A stretch of 64,000 nt of DNA from Umbilicaria muhlenbergii (GCA_000611775.1 KK106987.1:1240001-1304000); one strand, 5' to 3'. Shown: positions 12,331-23,981, counted from the stretch's first letter. The notes: generated from the letters alone by a model not told the origin. Numbers and translations: made by a program.

Positions 12331-13204
12331 CTACTCACACATCATAACCACCCACTCCACCGCCTCCGCCACCCTCTCACTCACCTCCCTCGTCCTCGGA
12401 ATATCATGCCCACTCCCATGATCGATCGTCCGCCTCAACCCCCCCTCGCAAAACTCGCTCAACTGCACACTCGCCGGATACCTTGGATCCTTCGACCCCC
12501 ACACATGCACCGTCGGGATCTTCACCACCAGCCGCCGCGGCACCTTGGTGAAATCCAACCCGTACACGTCCGACCGATCAACGGGGAGCGACGCGTCAAA
12601 CACCATCCCCCGCGCCCAGTAGTCGTCGCCCGCTTTGGCCGTCTCCACCGACGCCGCCGTCGCGAACAGCGCGTCCCGCGACGCGTCGTCCAGGTCGCGC
12701 GCCGCTTGCGGGACGGGGACGCCGAGGTCGGCCACGACGTTCAGGCTGACGCCGCCGCAGAAGAAGATGGCGCATTTGAAGGGGAGGGGCTCGGATGGCC
12801 GCTCCGACATGTGGTACAGCAGGAAACTGCCGATCAGCCCGGTGCCCTGCGAGAAACCCATGACGCCGTCGTAGGGGCCGCGTTCGGCGAGGAGGTTGAG
12901 GAACCATTTGTGGGAGGCGCGGATGGCGGCGACGGAGGTGCCGTGCCAGAAGGCGTAGTAGGGGGGCGGGTAGAAGACGGCGATGCCGGCGGCGGGGTCG
13001 GACGGGAAGGGCGCGTCGACGAAGTCGAAGGTGTAGTCGGAGGGGAGGCGGGGGCGGAAGGCCGCTGTGAGGGGGGGGGAGTCTTTGTTAGATTGGTGGG
13101 GCTTGGGGGGGAAATTGGGGTGGAGGGGAGGGGGGAGGCGAACCGGTTTGGGATTTGAAGATGGCGGCGCTGGTGCCTTTGCCGTGGAGGCAGAGGAAGC
13201 GCAT
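12331..13204 (-). CDS. FSH/LovG-like serine hydrolase, two exons, 264 aa
   Basis: Exon 1 is 13204-13144 and exon 2 is 13064-12331; the 79-nt intron is very C-rich. Splicing joins MRFLCLHGKGTSAAIFKSQT to AAFRPRLPSD, the usual FSH1-family N-terminus. The fold is an alpha/beta hydrolase with nucleophile Ser92 in GFSQG, Asp213 in GSKDPRYP and His240 in GSGHDIP, so the triad is complete. Length is normal for the family. Relatives in polyketide clusters (LovG is the known case) release or trim the chain from the synthase or hydrolyse a shunt ester. Here it is convergent with the PKS and next to the regulator, which supports a role in the same pathway. The PKS has its own thioesterase, so this enzyme may edit, shorten or proofread; that is inference. 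An AflR-type site lies 24 bp before the ATG. Confidence 0.88.
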
Positions 13205-15723
13205 TTTCGGGGGGAGTGGAGGGCTGATCGCTCCGCGGTTGTCGGGAGTTGCAGTGGGAGGATTTCGAACGATGTGGTTGAGTGTAAGATTGTTGATGGA
13301 TCACACGTTGGTGCTCTCGAAGCTGCGAAATTGTCGCACAAGCGAAGTCATCAAGTGTTGGTGACCGAATGTCGTCAATGGGGGATTTTAGATGAAACGA
13401 AAATGATAGGATATTCCGGACGGATAGGCTGGCGCAGGAATATTTTTGGAAGCGGTGAACGATGAGAGTCAGATACACAGAGTTTCAAAAAGAAGATAGG
13501 AAGCGGGATGACCGAGATGGAAAATGTAGTGGGTTTTTGGTTAAGCGGTCAGCATGTCAGCAAGCAGTGATGTGTTGGGTGTGTAACCAGGGGCGGCGCA
13601 GGCAGGCAGCTGAGAAGCATGTGAGTCGCACGCAACAGCGAGATCGGTGCCGCCAACGGGACGTGGTGAGCGTTGGACAGGCCATTATTCCGTCCAGGGA
13701 CATCAATGCAGGGCGGAGGGACAGGCGCAGTCATCAGCGTGGGAAGCATGTGGGCCTCCCCGTAACCCGGTCATTGTGCTTGCACCAACGGTCATGATGG
13801 CTGATCCAGTTCGCGCAGTAAGACTCCTCTCGACATGCGGACCTATCCTCACCGCGGCTTCCGTATCGGAGGGAGGAGCTGGCCTGACGAGATGGAGGCC
13901 CGATCGCCAAGATAGCGGCGGGATTATTGTTGGAGCGAAGCCCGTCGGAGCTAGGCCCGGTTCGTGTTGACCGAGTCCGCTCACTAGGTAGGTAACTAAC
14001 ATAAGGTAGTTACTCAAATTCGCGGACTCGTGTGGGATGCAGTTGGCAGGCACTCTTGTTCGTGAAACGTGGCGAGGCCGGTGAGATTGCAAGCAGAGGG
14101 TGCCTTGCACAACAGTGGGGCCGGGCTTTCTCCAACGAGACTAGTTGTCAGGCTGATCTCATCTCGAGCTGGAGATGTTGGGGGTGGAACAGGCTCATGG
14201 ATGTGGTTGGGGGCGGAATTGAAACAGACCTTAATTATTGAACCCAGTCATGCCACGAGTGAGGGTGCGTGCCAAAGCACGGAAGAATCTACGGTGCCGC
14301 TCCTCAACTTTAACCTTACTTTAGTTCTCAATAGCCTCGTAGCAAGCATGGCAAGATCCCCGATGGCTGATGGCCAAGCTCCCTACAGGGCCATCGAGAT
14401 AACCCTATCTTGTGGGACGTTACACCCACTGTATTCTCCCCTACCCTCTCCAGCACACATGCTCGTCAGTCCGAAACCCCGAGCCCACCCAAGCCCAAAA
14501 GCCATGTCTTCTTCTCTATCCGCTTTGCTGCAGATCCACCAACATTGAAAGCAAAGAACCAGGCTTGCATTGGCGACGCAGGAGCCTCAGGCCGTCGGGG
14601 CTGAGGGCGAACCTGGCACCCTTGCAGGCTTGACACATGGGCACCACGTTGTGAGTTTATTCCCTGCAGCCTCTACGCTATCTTGGTCTTTGAGTTTGAG
14701 GCGTCTGGACCTTCCGTGGTGGGTTGGCATCAACACCCGAAATCGATACCCATGAATTCGCACGTGGCAGACGACAGTCAGGGACGGGCTGTGCCGCCTT
14801 TTTCATGCGTGGTCAAGATAGAGTACCTGGCGGCCACCCTTGGCCTGCCCCAGCCGCCGAGCTAAACAAGAGCCTCTGTGGGAGTCACTCCGGCAGCAGT
14901 CGCAGCGAACCTACCTTATTGGGTGCATGTCTCCCACGTGCTTGCGTCGCTTTGCTTTTTCCAACTGACATCCCAACTGCGACTGGACTTTTCATGAGGG
15001 GTTCCTTGGGAGGGGGGCGACCTGACTCGTGCTAGTGCCGATACGGGCCGTCCCAGTCGACGCCTTTTCTGTCTGCACCCTTTCACCTGCCCACTCCACT
15101 GAATCTGGCGGTGTGAGACGCGATCTGGTGCGACGGTATCTGGCAGTGTTCCTGATTCCGGGTGGTGGGTCGGAGGGGTGCGGCAACAATGCCCTGCATG
15201 TGCCTGGTCGATCATGAGCAGGGTGGGCTGTTCTGGTGGGTTGTGGGGGCGGTGTCGTTGATGGTGGGTCCTGCAGGGGAGGCTGGTCATTGGAAGATAG
15301 GACGGCAAGTCAGAAGAAGAACGATGGCTTATGTGTACCGAGTGTGCTATGGGTCAACGTGGGCGGGTGGGAAAAGAGCAAGGTCTCGCTTGGATATGAC
15401 GACAGTATGATGCAACAGTAGAAAGCACGGAATTAGGAGCAGGAAGACGTCTTGCGAAAGGTGTCGTTTGTTCTAAACGAGAGTAATACACATACACCCA
15501 AAACGCGGCTGTATATCTAAACAACAGTAGACTTCAAAGTCATAAACGAGAGCCAAGCTTTTGGCCATCTCCTGTGCTCCAGTCTAGATGCCAACAGGTA
15601 TACCCCCATAACTCCACAGTCCTCAGCCCCTAGTAAAGAAACCATCCGGGCCCCCATATACGCCCCGAAGTTCCAGACGCTTGAACGAGAGAATAGATTC
15701 AGATATATCGTAGCAGGTTCTTC
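13205..15723. other. Gene-free spacer between hydrolase and regulator
   Basis: It contains the hydrolase promoter (right-to-left) and the 3' flank of the regulator. Only short unrelated open frames are seen on both strands. No RNA gene or repeat array was recognised. Confidence 0.6.
13228..13238 (+). promoter_or_regulatory. AflR-type site just upstream of the hydrolase start
   Basis: TCGCTCCGCGG fits TCGSWNNSCGR. It is only 24 bp from the start codon of the hydrolase, probably within the 5' UTR, so it is the weakest of the five candidate sites. Confidence 0.3.
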
Positions 15724-17019
15724 TTAATTCCCCTTCAGGTCGTCCATGACCGTCCGTATCGTAGCCTTTAGCCTCGCCCTCAGGAACGAGTCCAGCGACA
15801 GACAGAGCTCGCCCTTCTCCTCCGCCCCGATCCCGCCTTGGCAATATCTCTTGGTGAACTTATCCACCAGCCAGCCAACCTTTGCAAGTTCGGTCAGCAC
15901 GAGCTGTGCGATCATCTTTCCTTGGTCTTCGCCTTCGAGCCGGAACACGCCAATGGTGATGGGCATGTGCATCACGGTTTCGGGATAGCAGGGCAAAGGT
16001 GCGTTGGAGGATGGGGGCGGACTGCTGCCATTGCGGGCGATGGCTTGGTACCATGCCAGGATTTTGGAGCCGATGAGCGAGAGGAGGAGCGCGATGTGCG
16101 GGTTTAACGAGCAGGGACAGTCCAGGATGGTGGAGATGCTATCCATGGCGACCTTGTTGTTGGCAAGGACGCTGTCGATGCTGGGCGAGGGAGCCGGTGA
16201 CAGGGGGGAAGACACCGAGGTGCACGAGGTCAGTCGGACGTGCAGGCTGTGCAGCGTGGTCAGAGCGAGGCTCATGCAATCTTGTTGGAGGTGGTGGTGG
16301 TGCTGGTCGGAGCTGCTGTTGGACATGGTTGCGCAAGCAAAGGAAGGCGATGAGGCGCTTGTGCTACCGTCTTGGACACTAAAGTACGATTGGAGATCGT
16401 CCTCGCAAGCAAACATCTGGTCCGAAGCGGATGTCATCGATAGCTGGTCGACCCAGTTCTCCGGCATAGAGAAGTTCAGTGGCGATGGTGGGAAGTGAGC
16501 ATTTGGGGTGATGCCTGACTTTGAGAAGTAGTTGTCGCTCGAGTGGATTGGGTCTTTCCACGGAGTGGCAGTTCCGCTATGGTTTGGAGTAGGCAGGCCG
16601 AAACCGTAAGCGGACGCAGAGGGTGTGTGCTGGTAAGAGAACATGTCCATGGCACCAGGACTCTCTGTTGACAGCTTTGCATGGTCTTGCTCGGGACTGA
16701 AAGCACTGCTAAAGTCGCTCAGGCGATGTCGACTAGGCTGGTCTTCAGCTTGAGTCCTCGCTGTCGCCTGCGCTGCTGCCGCAGCAGCGGTCGCCGCCGA
16801 TATCGATGATGCCGGACGTTTGCCCATTCGCCGCGCTGGACTGTAGTGACAGGTAACCTCTTGGTTCGAACATCGTTGACATGTTGGCTGTTCTTTTCCA
16901 CACTTGACTTTCGCTTTTGCGCAGGCGTCGCAGCTACCTTTGAGTTTCTTGGAGGTGACTGGTTCCCGCGGGCTCCGGGGAGACCTAGAGTCCGTCTCGA
17001 CCTTGAAGTTTCCCAACAT
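15724..17019 (-). CDS. AflR-like Zn2Cys6 transcription factor, single exon, 431 aa
   Basis: The N-terminal binuclear zinc cluster is C30-x2-C33-x6-C40-x6-C47-x2-C50-x6-C57 after a basic KKLKG stretch, the classical AflR arrangement. It is followed by a basic linker and an Ala/Gln run. The middle is Ser/Thr/Pro-rich with a His run (DQHHHHL). The C-terminal third carries an aflatoxin-regulatory-protein-like segment, with a helix around CPCSLNPHIALLLSLIGSKIL and a downstream segment PITIGVFRLEGEDQGKMIAQ. Such proteins activate nearby polyketide genes by binding TCGN5CGR sites in the nucleus. Candidate sites exist in the promoters of the PKS, the hydrolase and the laccase. I found none within about 300 bp of this gene's own start, so autoregulation is not supported. 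It is the likely pathway-specific activator. Confidence 0.9.
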   Translation of the reverse strand: MLGNFKVETDSRSPRSPREPVTSKKLKGSCDACAKAKVKCGKEQPTCQRCSNQEVTCHYSPARRMGKRPASSISAATAAAAAAQATARTQAEDQPSRHRLSDFSSAFSPEQDHAKLSTESPGAMDMFSYQHTPSASAYGFGLPTPNHSGTATPWKDPIHSSDNYFSKSGITPNAHFPPSPLNFSMPENWVDQLSMTSASDQMFACEDDLQSYFSVQDGSTSASSPSFACATMSNSSSDQHHHHLQQDCMSLALTTLHSLHVRLTSCTSVSSPLSPAPSPSIDSVLANNKVAMDSISTILDCPCSLNPHIALLLSLIGSKILAWYQAIARNGSSPPPSSNAPLPCYPETVMHMPITIGVFRLEGEDQGKMIAQLVLTELAKVGWLVDKFTKRYCQGGIGAEEKGELCLSLDSFLRARLKATIRTVMDDLKGN

Positions 17020-20000
17020 TTTGGTTGTCGAGGATGCCAGTGTATGTGTATGTCAGGGGCCGAGGAGGTTTTGACCCGAATTGCATACAGCTCCACACTC
17101 CGGAATCAGTAACTTAAGTCGACCTTTTGGTTCTATGTATGAATGATCAACAAACCCTTTTGAGTCAACGGAAACATCATTCCGGTACGACGATGACCCA
17201 GTCTATATAACATGTAAACCGCATTGAGTAGGGAGTCCAAATCTCGCTCCACCAACGGTCAGCTTACGTGGATGCGTAGGATCGATGACAATGATCTCGG
17301 TCGGCTAAAGGCGCGAAAGAGACATGGAGGATAAGCTTAGGATGGCTTACATTGGCTGCGCTGGGTTGTGCTGGGTTGCGCGAGCGTGGCGTTTCTGTTC
17401 CCATGAATTGCACGAGGCGCCAACGCCATTTCCCCACGGATGGAGACTAGTCGGATGTTGGAGGGACTGAGACAAGCCATCTCGCAAGAGCCGGCTGGCT
17501 TGGCTGAAGGTGTGCCCATGGCCTGCGGTGTGAGATGTGTGCCTAAAATACACACCTGAGATGAGAGCTTCGAGTGCGCAGGCCGCCTGACGGCCACACA
17601 TTGTCGCGCATACTGCATGCACGTTGGTTGGGGTGATGGCATGTTGCACACGACCGATTGAGTAGGTGCACTTGTTTACCGCTTCAAATCTCTCATGCAA
17701 ATGCAACCATGGATGTGCATGTCAGCCGTACAAGTTGTAATGAGCGATGCAAATGGCCGTCAAGGATTGGCACTCGGAGCGAGTCGGGTCCTGCCCATCG
17801 TCGCCCGGCAAGAGCGGCATTGCGGCAAGCTGATTCCAGTGCCTGGGTGGTGCCATAAGTATGTCGATCAGAGCCATCACGCATCACTCATCACTCATCA
17901 GGATGAGGATGAAGACGATGATAGTCTACTCGTAGCTTGCGAGTAGTATTGGTCTTGCTCTGCTTGGAGATTGTGGTCAAGACGCCAAAGTACGCGAGAC
18001 CGGTCACCTTGGCTGTTTTTCCCTCGGAACACCGGCGAGTTTATCGCTCGGCGATTGACGCCTACACTACGAACGTAAGCTCTCTCTTGACCACGCCAAT
18101 GGAGTTCACCATTGAAAAAAGAGGTCGCTGCACTACGGTAAACCTGAAGCCTGTCGCTTGTCATGCAGTTCATTTCAAGCAGCGCAACACCTGCGACACC
18201 CTAGAAGAAGCCTAAAGGGAGGGTTAGGGTATTAAACAACCGGCGAAACTCACCTGACTTACCCTTGGCTTGTCGGGATGAAACAACTTTAAACCAACTT
18301 CTCTAACGGCATTACAGTCAACCTGCTCAGTACTCACCCCGTACGAGCACTTCTCCAGGCTCCCATGTGATGTAACCTCGTAATTGCAACAGGATTGAGC
18401 AGAGCCTGCTCTATGGGCCTTATGGGCCTATACTCTGACCCTGATCCTGCCCCGAGACTCTAGCCTTCATCCTTCGCTGCCCCAGGATCACTTTAGACTC
18501 GCGATTCTGTGGCCGATAGTCCCGAACTTCCAGACGAACCCTCGACCGCATCTGGCTTGGCCCCTTCGATTTAGTACTGTGACACGTGGTGCACTGACTT
18601 CGACAAGGTTTACCCAAGGGATGAGCCAGCCTGTGAAGCGGGTGGATTACCTGATTACCTTATCTTTCCGCTTGTCAAGCTGTCAAGGTAGCTTGCTGCA
18701 GGGCATATTACTTCGTCTCGGTTCATGTACGCTGCCCGATCAATACAGGAGAAAGTCGGGTCGGACATTATGAAAACGTGGCCAGGTACTATCGCGGCAC
18801 ACCACGTGGGTTTCATAGATGTGGCTGCAGTAAGGGCAAGCGGAGGCCGACTTTCCGCTGTTGGAAGATGACTCCGGATCGAATAAACGGGCTAAGACGA
18901 GAGCATCTAACCATTTTCGCCATTGGAATAAATCGCAATCAAATGTGTGGTGCGGGTAATGGCAGAATAGATTTGGATGGACATGGCCCATCAGCCTTGG
19001 CCAAAATGCCATCCCAAAGTCGACGAACCTTGTGCTTCTGCAAGAACCTGATGCTCACTGCATCCAACGTGTGAAACATAGCTCGGTAAGGTACGTACGA
19101 GTAAGGTACGTTCGAATAAAGGTTAAGGTAAGGCAGTACCAGCACGTTTTCGCGTCTTACTCAGATTCGTATTCAGCCAAGTTGCCTCGGGCCATGAGTT
19201 TGCACTTCAGGTAGTTGGCTGATGTGGTGGTACGAAAATAACATGATCAGTACACCATGGTCGAAAAGGCCTTGTACCTTTCTTGGTGTGTGTGTCACAT
19301 ATCAAATTCACTATCACATCACACCCACAGCTCTGCCGGTCTGACCGACGCTCGGGAGGGAGACAGATCTCGTCAGGCTGAATCTCCGCACGGAGTACTC
19401 CGTTCCCCTCGTGTCCCTCGCTTCCACGACCCTGGCCCGTGGAAGAAGCTTATCAGCTGCGCTCCAACCTAACCCTCTAAGCCCCTCAGCCTCTATCCTC
19501 TACGCCCATTAGCCCCTCACCCTGGCAGCATGCGCGCCGGAAGGATTCAGCCTACCTAGTACTTTCAACGACGCCGCAGGCGGTCGGAATGCGGTGTAAC
19601 AGCGAGACTACCGAACCCACCAACCCGAGGCCAAGATTTACGGCCATGACCGGCAGAAGCCTTCTCGTCTCGGTAGAGTCCCAACTGGCAGAGTCAGAGA
19701 GACAGGTCCACACAAATGCTTCCACGATACTTCTATGCCGATCAGCCTTACCCCTCTCCGGGATGGCTGCCTGTTGGTCGAAATTAACCACCCATGCTAG
19801 ACAGCCGAGCCCGTGGCGTTGTCATCTATCTTGGGGTGTCTTGGGCTTGCTCGATTCGTGAAAGACTAAGGTAGTCAATGCTTAGGATAGCCCTTCGCGT
19901 GGTCAATCAATGCGGCATCAAGTCACGCAGGCGTTTTATGCTTGCCCCTAAAACGGTCGAGGGTTTATTTGTCCGACCAAGCCACAGCTCAGCAAGTCCC

Positions 20001-20093
20001 AGATTAGGTGACTCCGTAGCTACCGAGCAATGCCTTGGCCCTCAATGTCGTGCTTTGGCGGAAGCATAGGCCTTGTACGAGGTTACAGCACTG

Positions 20094-20129
20094 CAAGTCT
20101 ACCAAGTCTACCAAGTCTACCAAGTCTAC
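20094..20129 (+). repeat. 9-bp tandem repeat, four copies
   Basis: CAAGTCTAC is repeated four times without interruption in the spacer upstream of the laccase. Confidence 0.85.
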
Positions 20130-20538
20130 TCTCCGCGGTTGCCTTGTCTTACCCTTGCCCATGGAACAATGCCTTACTGCCGTAAAGTATTGATCCCGAA
20201 GGATGTACGGTCTGGCTTCGCGGCAACGGCGCTCACTTGTTATGGAAGCGAGTCTGCTCAGGTACCAGGCCGGCAACGCAGAAGATGAACACACCATTTC
20301 AACCTGATGAGCCCCACGACCAGGGAAGCCCGGCTTTACTGGTAATTACCAGGGGTCTTCGATCTGATAACAGATCCTCCCGTCGGAATGATGAGCTGGG
20401 AGGGATTTTTCGCTAGGAGGCCCCGCATGGAGTTCAGCAGATATACATAGCAGGGCTTAGGTGGTATTGCCAAGGGCCAGCGGAACGCCTCCCCTTATAT
20501 GTTAGTAAACCAGTCAGTCTGACTCTCACCAAGGTTCG

Positions 20539-20549
20539 TCGCACTCCGG
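20539..20549 (+). promoter_or_regulatory. AflR-type site 1 of tandem pair, laccase promoter
   Basis: TCGCACTCCGG fits TCGSWNNSCGR in full. It lies 315 bp upstream of the laccase ATG and repeats after exactly 20 bp, two helical turns. Confidence 0.6.
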
Positions 20550-20558
20550 TTCTTCCGC

Positions 20559-20569
20559 TCGCACTCCGA
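20559..20569 (+). promoter_or_regulatory. AflR-type site 2 of tandem pair, laccase promoter
   Basis: TCGCACTCCGA is identical to site 1 in the first ten bases and also fits TCGSWNNSCGR. Two copies in the same orientation and on the same helical face are much less likely by chance than single matches. Confidence 0.6.
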
Positions 20570-20863
20570 GAGAGCGATTGGAGTCCCAGCAAATGTGTCT
20601 CAGGTACGCCCATCTAGGAATATGCATTCGGGAGTGGCAACCTAGTATGGATTCCAGACCAGGTCTTTCCACGTGGTCGGGCATTTACTTATGTACCCTT
20701 AATTACCTGCATTGCCTTTAAAAGTGTCCTGAACCCGCCTACTTTCACTGATCCTACATAGCCTATCATTTGCAGCTGTCGTTTTCCTAGCCTCTCGTCT
20801 TAGTGGGATTCCTTGCCCTATCATTTTTGCCCTTATATTTCTGGAGGATTCTTTCAACTTGCA

Positions 20864-22921
20864 ATGGCGTCATTCAGGTCGGCCGTTGCCCTCTGCATAC
20901 TCTTTTGTACCACCTTGATTCACTGTTCGCATGTCAAATATGACTTCACCCTCACTTGGGAAATGGGGGCACCTGCCGGCGTGTCAAGATACATGATCTT
21001 GAACAATGGCCAATTCCCCGGGCCGACGATGATGTTGAACGAGGACGACGATGTCGAGGTTAGTCGGATGAACATCGAGAGTGCAGATGGCTTGAGACCA
21101 TACTGACTGGAGGGTGTAGGTCACTGTGCATAACAAATTGCCCTTCAACACTACTATCCACTGGCACGGTCTTCAGCAACAAGGCACCCCATGGGCCGAT
21201 GGCGTCCCGGGTCTGTCACAGAAACCGATCGAGCCAGGCTGCACCTATGTCTATCGATTCAGCGCGAGCCCGTATGGAACCTACTGGTAAGTCGACGAAT
21301 AACTCCCCAGCGAACCGGGCCTTTTTTGACACAGTTCTAGGTACCACGCACATTCGCGCGGTAATATGCAAGATGGACTATATGGATCAATCTACATTCA
21401 GTATGTGAACGCCTACCTCAGTCTTCATCGAGAATACACGCTAACAAGACAGACCGAAACCCGGCACCCCCAACCCCTTCCACATGATTTCAAGCGACCC
21501 TGCAGACATCAGGGCGATGCAGCAGGCTGAGAAGAACCCTGCGCTTATGCTGGTTTCGGATTGGGACCACCTAACCTCCTGGGAATACATGGACTTGGAA
21601 GAGAAGACACATCTCAGTAATTTGTAAGTATTTCGCTTGAAAGTGCAACCAAGTCAGCTAACAGTGGTCCAGCTGTTCGGATAGCATCCTGGTAAATGGT
21701 AAAGGAAACGTATATTGCCCAGGGCAGGATTACCTCGTCAGTTTGGAGACGCCGTACGTGCAGTATGCACTTGGCAACGTCCCGGTGACGGCAAAAGGGT
21801 AAGCCAAATTCCAGAAGCTCTGATATAGGGCTTCCGCTAAACCCCAAACCAGATGTTTTCCAGATATTTTCAACACGCAAGGGCCCTACATCAATACTAC
21901 CCACCCTGAATTACTTCCTCCGGACTTCCAAGATGTCTGCACCGCCACCAACGGCAGCACCGGCAACGAGACCATCCACGTCAACGCCAACGACAAATGG
22001 GCCAGCATCAACTGGATCAGCGGCTGTAGCATGAAATCACTCACCATCGCCATCGACGAACACCCAATGTGGGTCTACGCCGTCGATGGCCACTACATCG
22101 AGCCGCAACTGGCACAAACCGTCTCCATTTGGAACGGCGAGCGCTACAGCGCTATGATCAAACTTAACAACGAGCCCGGCAACTACACCATCCGCGTCGC
22201 CGACACCGGTCTCGACCAAACCGTCTCCGCCTTCGCCGTCCTCGCCTACGCCCACCCCACGCGCAAAACCCCCACCCTCCCATACATCAACTACGCCGGC
22301 ACCAACGTCTCCGCCGAGATCGTCGCCCTCAACACCAACGTCCTCCCGCCCTTCAACGCGCCCCCCGTCGCCAAACACGCCGACCAGCTCTTCTACTTCC
22401 AGCTCGGCCGCCTCGGCTTCGCCTGGCAGTACACCCCCAACGGCACCATGACCTACCCCATGGACCGCAGCGCCTACCACCCCTTACTATGGAACCAGGA
22501 CTCGGCCGAAGCCAAAGACACCGACTTTGTCCTCCGCACCAAGAACGGTACGTGGGTCGACCTGATCTTCCAGGTCGGGTGGACCACGGCCGAGCCGATC
22601 GAGTTCCCGCATTCCATGCACAAGCACAGCAACAAGGCGTACATCATCGGCGGGAACGCGGGGCAGTGGAATTGGACGTCGGTGGACGAGGCCATCAAGG
22701 AACAGCCGGGGAGTTTTGATCTGGATAATCCCCGGTACCGGGATAATTTCCTCACGGGGTTTGACGGGCCCGCGTGGTTGGCGGTCCGGTACCAGGTCGT
22801 TAATCCGGGGGCGTTTTTGTTGCATTGTCATATCGAGACGCATATTGAGGGCGGTATGGCGTTTGCTATGTTGGATGGCGTCGATGCGTGGCCGGATACG
22901 CCGGATCAGTATAAGCATTGA
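20864..22921 (+). CDS. Secreted laccase / multicopper oxidase (Abr2-like), six exons, 595 aa
   Basis: Exons are 20864-21058, 21120-21286, 21341-21400, 21453-21623, 21673-21798 and 21853-22921; introns are 49-61 nt and the model closes in frame. The start is the ATG that opens a hydrophobic signal peptide ([20 protein letters not shown]); an ATG 51 nt upstream in frame would bury it. The four copper-ligand regions are complete: HWHG (79-82), HAHS (123-126), H493-x2-H496-x-H498, and [12 protein letters not shown] (564-575) giving both trinuclear ligands and the type-1 site with Met as the likely axial residue. The length and the FDFTLTW/NGQFPGP-like opening resemble conidial-pigment laccases such as Abr2; Abr1-like oxidases are an alternative. 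It probably oxidatively couples or polymerises the PKS product outside the cell or in the wall. Two tandem AflR-type sites lie upstream. Confidence 0.92.
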
Positions 22922-23418
22922 GCGGGCGGGGTTGTCATCGTCGTGAGGAGAGATGAGTACATATGTGTTTGTACGTACACGACGCGACTCTTGTTGCTCG
23001 CCAGGATGTTGGGAGGGGGCGGGCGTCTTATATGGTGGTCCGGGTTGAACATTGTTGATTTTCAGGCGTTTGGTCGGCGTTGTGGGATTGGGGCTTCGGG
23101 CGTCGTACAGATTGCAGTAATTGGTAGTCGATAATTCTCTGGAGAGAAATCAGAAGCTCCACCGCTTGGTTCTTTATACTCTTTCTCCCCCTCTTACGCT
23201 TGTCTGACGCTCTTACGACGCCATGCGGGCTGACCCGCTTTCTCGGACTTTCGTCGTCACTTTTCGCGCGCACGCGGCCGGCTTCTGGGCATGGATTACG
23301 TCGCCTTTGCATTGGGTGACGCGTCCGGCGACTTCCCCACGCTGGGCTTGGTGTCGTGGTATTCCGTACGGGTACGGAGTTTTTGGTGAGATCAGACGCG
23401 GCAGATTGGCGGATGCGA

Positions 23419-23462
23419 TGGCGGTGTAGAAGTTCGAGTTACAGGTGCGTTTGCAGTATATG
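23419..23462 (+). repeat. 45-bp dispersed direct repeat, copy 1
   Basis: It shares the core GGCGGTGTAGAA, then ACAGGTGCGT and TGCAGTA with the copies near 23618 and 23938. It is the most diverged of the three. Confidence 0.6.
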
Positions 23463-23617
23463 CATCTTGGCTACCACGAGCTGGAAGCACGGAAAACCCT
23501 ATCTTTATGTCGGCTGGGGAGTTCTAGACGGGGCGGTTGTGGCACGTAGTATCTTCTCCACGCTGTGTGAGATGGGGTTGGGCGGGTTGTGTGGGTTGTT
23601 GATTTGATGGGGTGATA

Positions 23618-23663
23618 GGCGGTGTAGAACAGTAAGTAGATACAGGTGCGTTGCAGTAGATCT
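23618..23663 (+). repeat. 45-bp dispersed direct repeat, copy 2
   Basis: It contains GGCGGTGTAGAAC, then GTAGATACAGGTGCG and TTGCAGTAGATCT. It is closest to copy 3. Confidence 0.7.
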
Positions 23664-23937
23664 CAGCTGGTGAAGCTACCGCATCCTGTCAGCACGAAAT
23701 TGGATCTTTCTGTCGTCCAGAGGTAATTCGTACAGCGTTCGTGTACCAGGTAGCAGTGTCCGAGAACCGGCCACAGGTCATGGACAGAGGTGGAGTTCCC
23801 CCACCTCCTCACAGTTCTGCCAGGAGAAGCTTCACCAAAATCAACGGCTAGATTCTCCCTCTCTCCCACGACTTACGACCAATTCTCCAACGTCTTCTGT
23901 GTTTTCCGCTGTGATGCTTGGTGCCATGCACCTACTA

Positions 23938-23981
23938 TAGCGGTGTAGAACCGTAGATACAGGTGCGTCGCAGCAGATCTT
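23938..23981 (+). repeat. 45-bp dispersed direct repeat, copy 3
   Basis: It contains GCGGTGTAGAACCGTAGATA, then CAGGTGCGTCGCAGCAGATC. The differences from copy 2 are mainly a short deletion and two substitutions. Confidence 0.7.

Larger units (their letters stand above)
17020..20863. other. Gene-free 3.8-kb stretch between regulator and laccase
   Basis: It holds the divergent promoters of the AflR-like gene and the laccase. Only short, mutually overlapping open frames are seen. It also holds a 9-bp tandem repeat at 20094-20129 and the tandem pair of AflR-type sites at 20539-20569. A TATA-like TTTAAAA lies near 20717, about 145 nt before the laccase start. It may be an eroded gene graveyard, but I recognise no pseudogene. 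Confidence 0.55.

Noticed and set aside
12406-13158. 250-codon plus-strand frame
   Set aside because: It is antisense to the FSH hydrolase, whose triad and family motifs are on the minus strand; the product is Arg/Gly/Val-rich low complexity.
18221-18230. Single TTAGGG-like telomere unit
   Set aside because: It is one isolated copy without tandem repetition; no evidence of an interstitial telomere.
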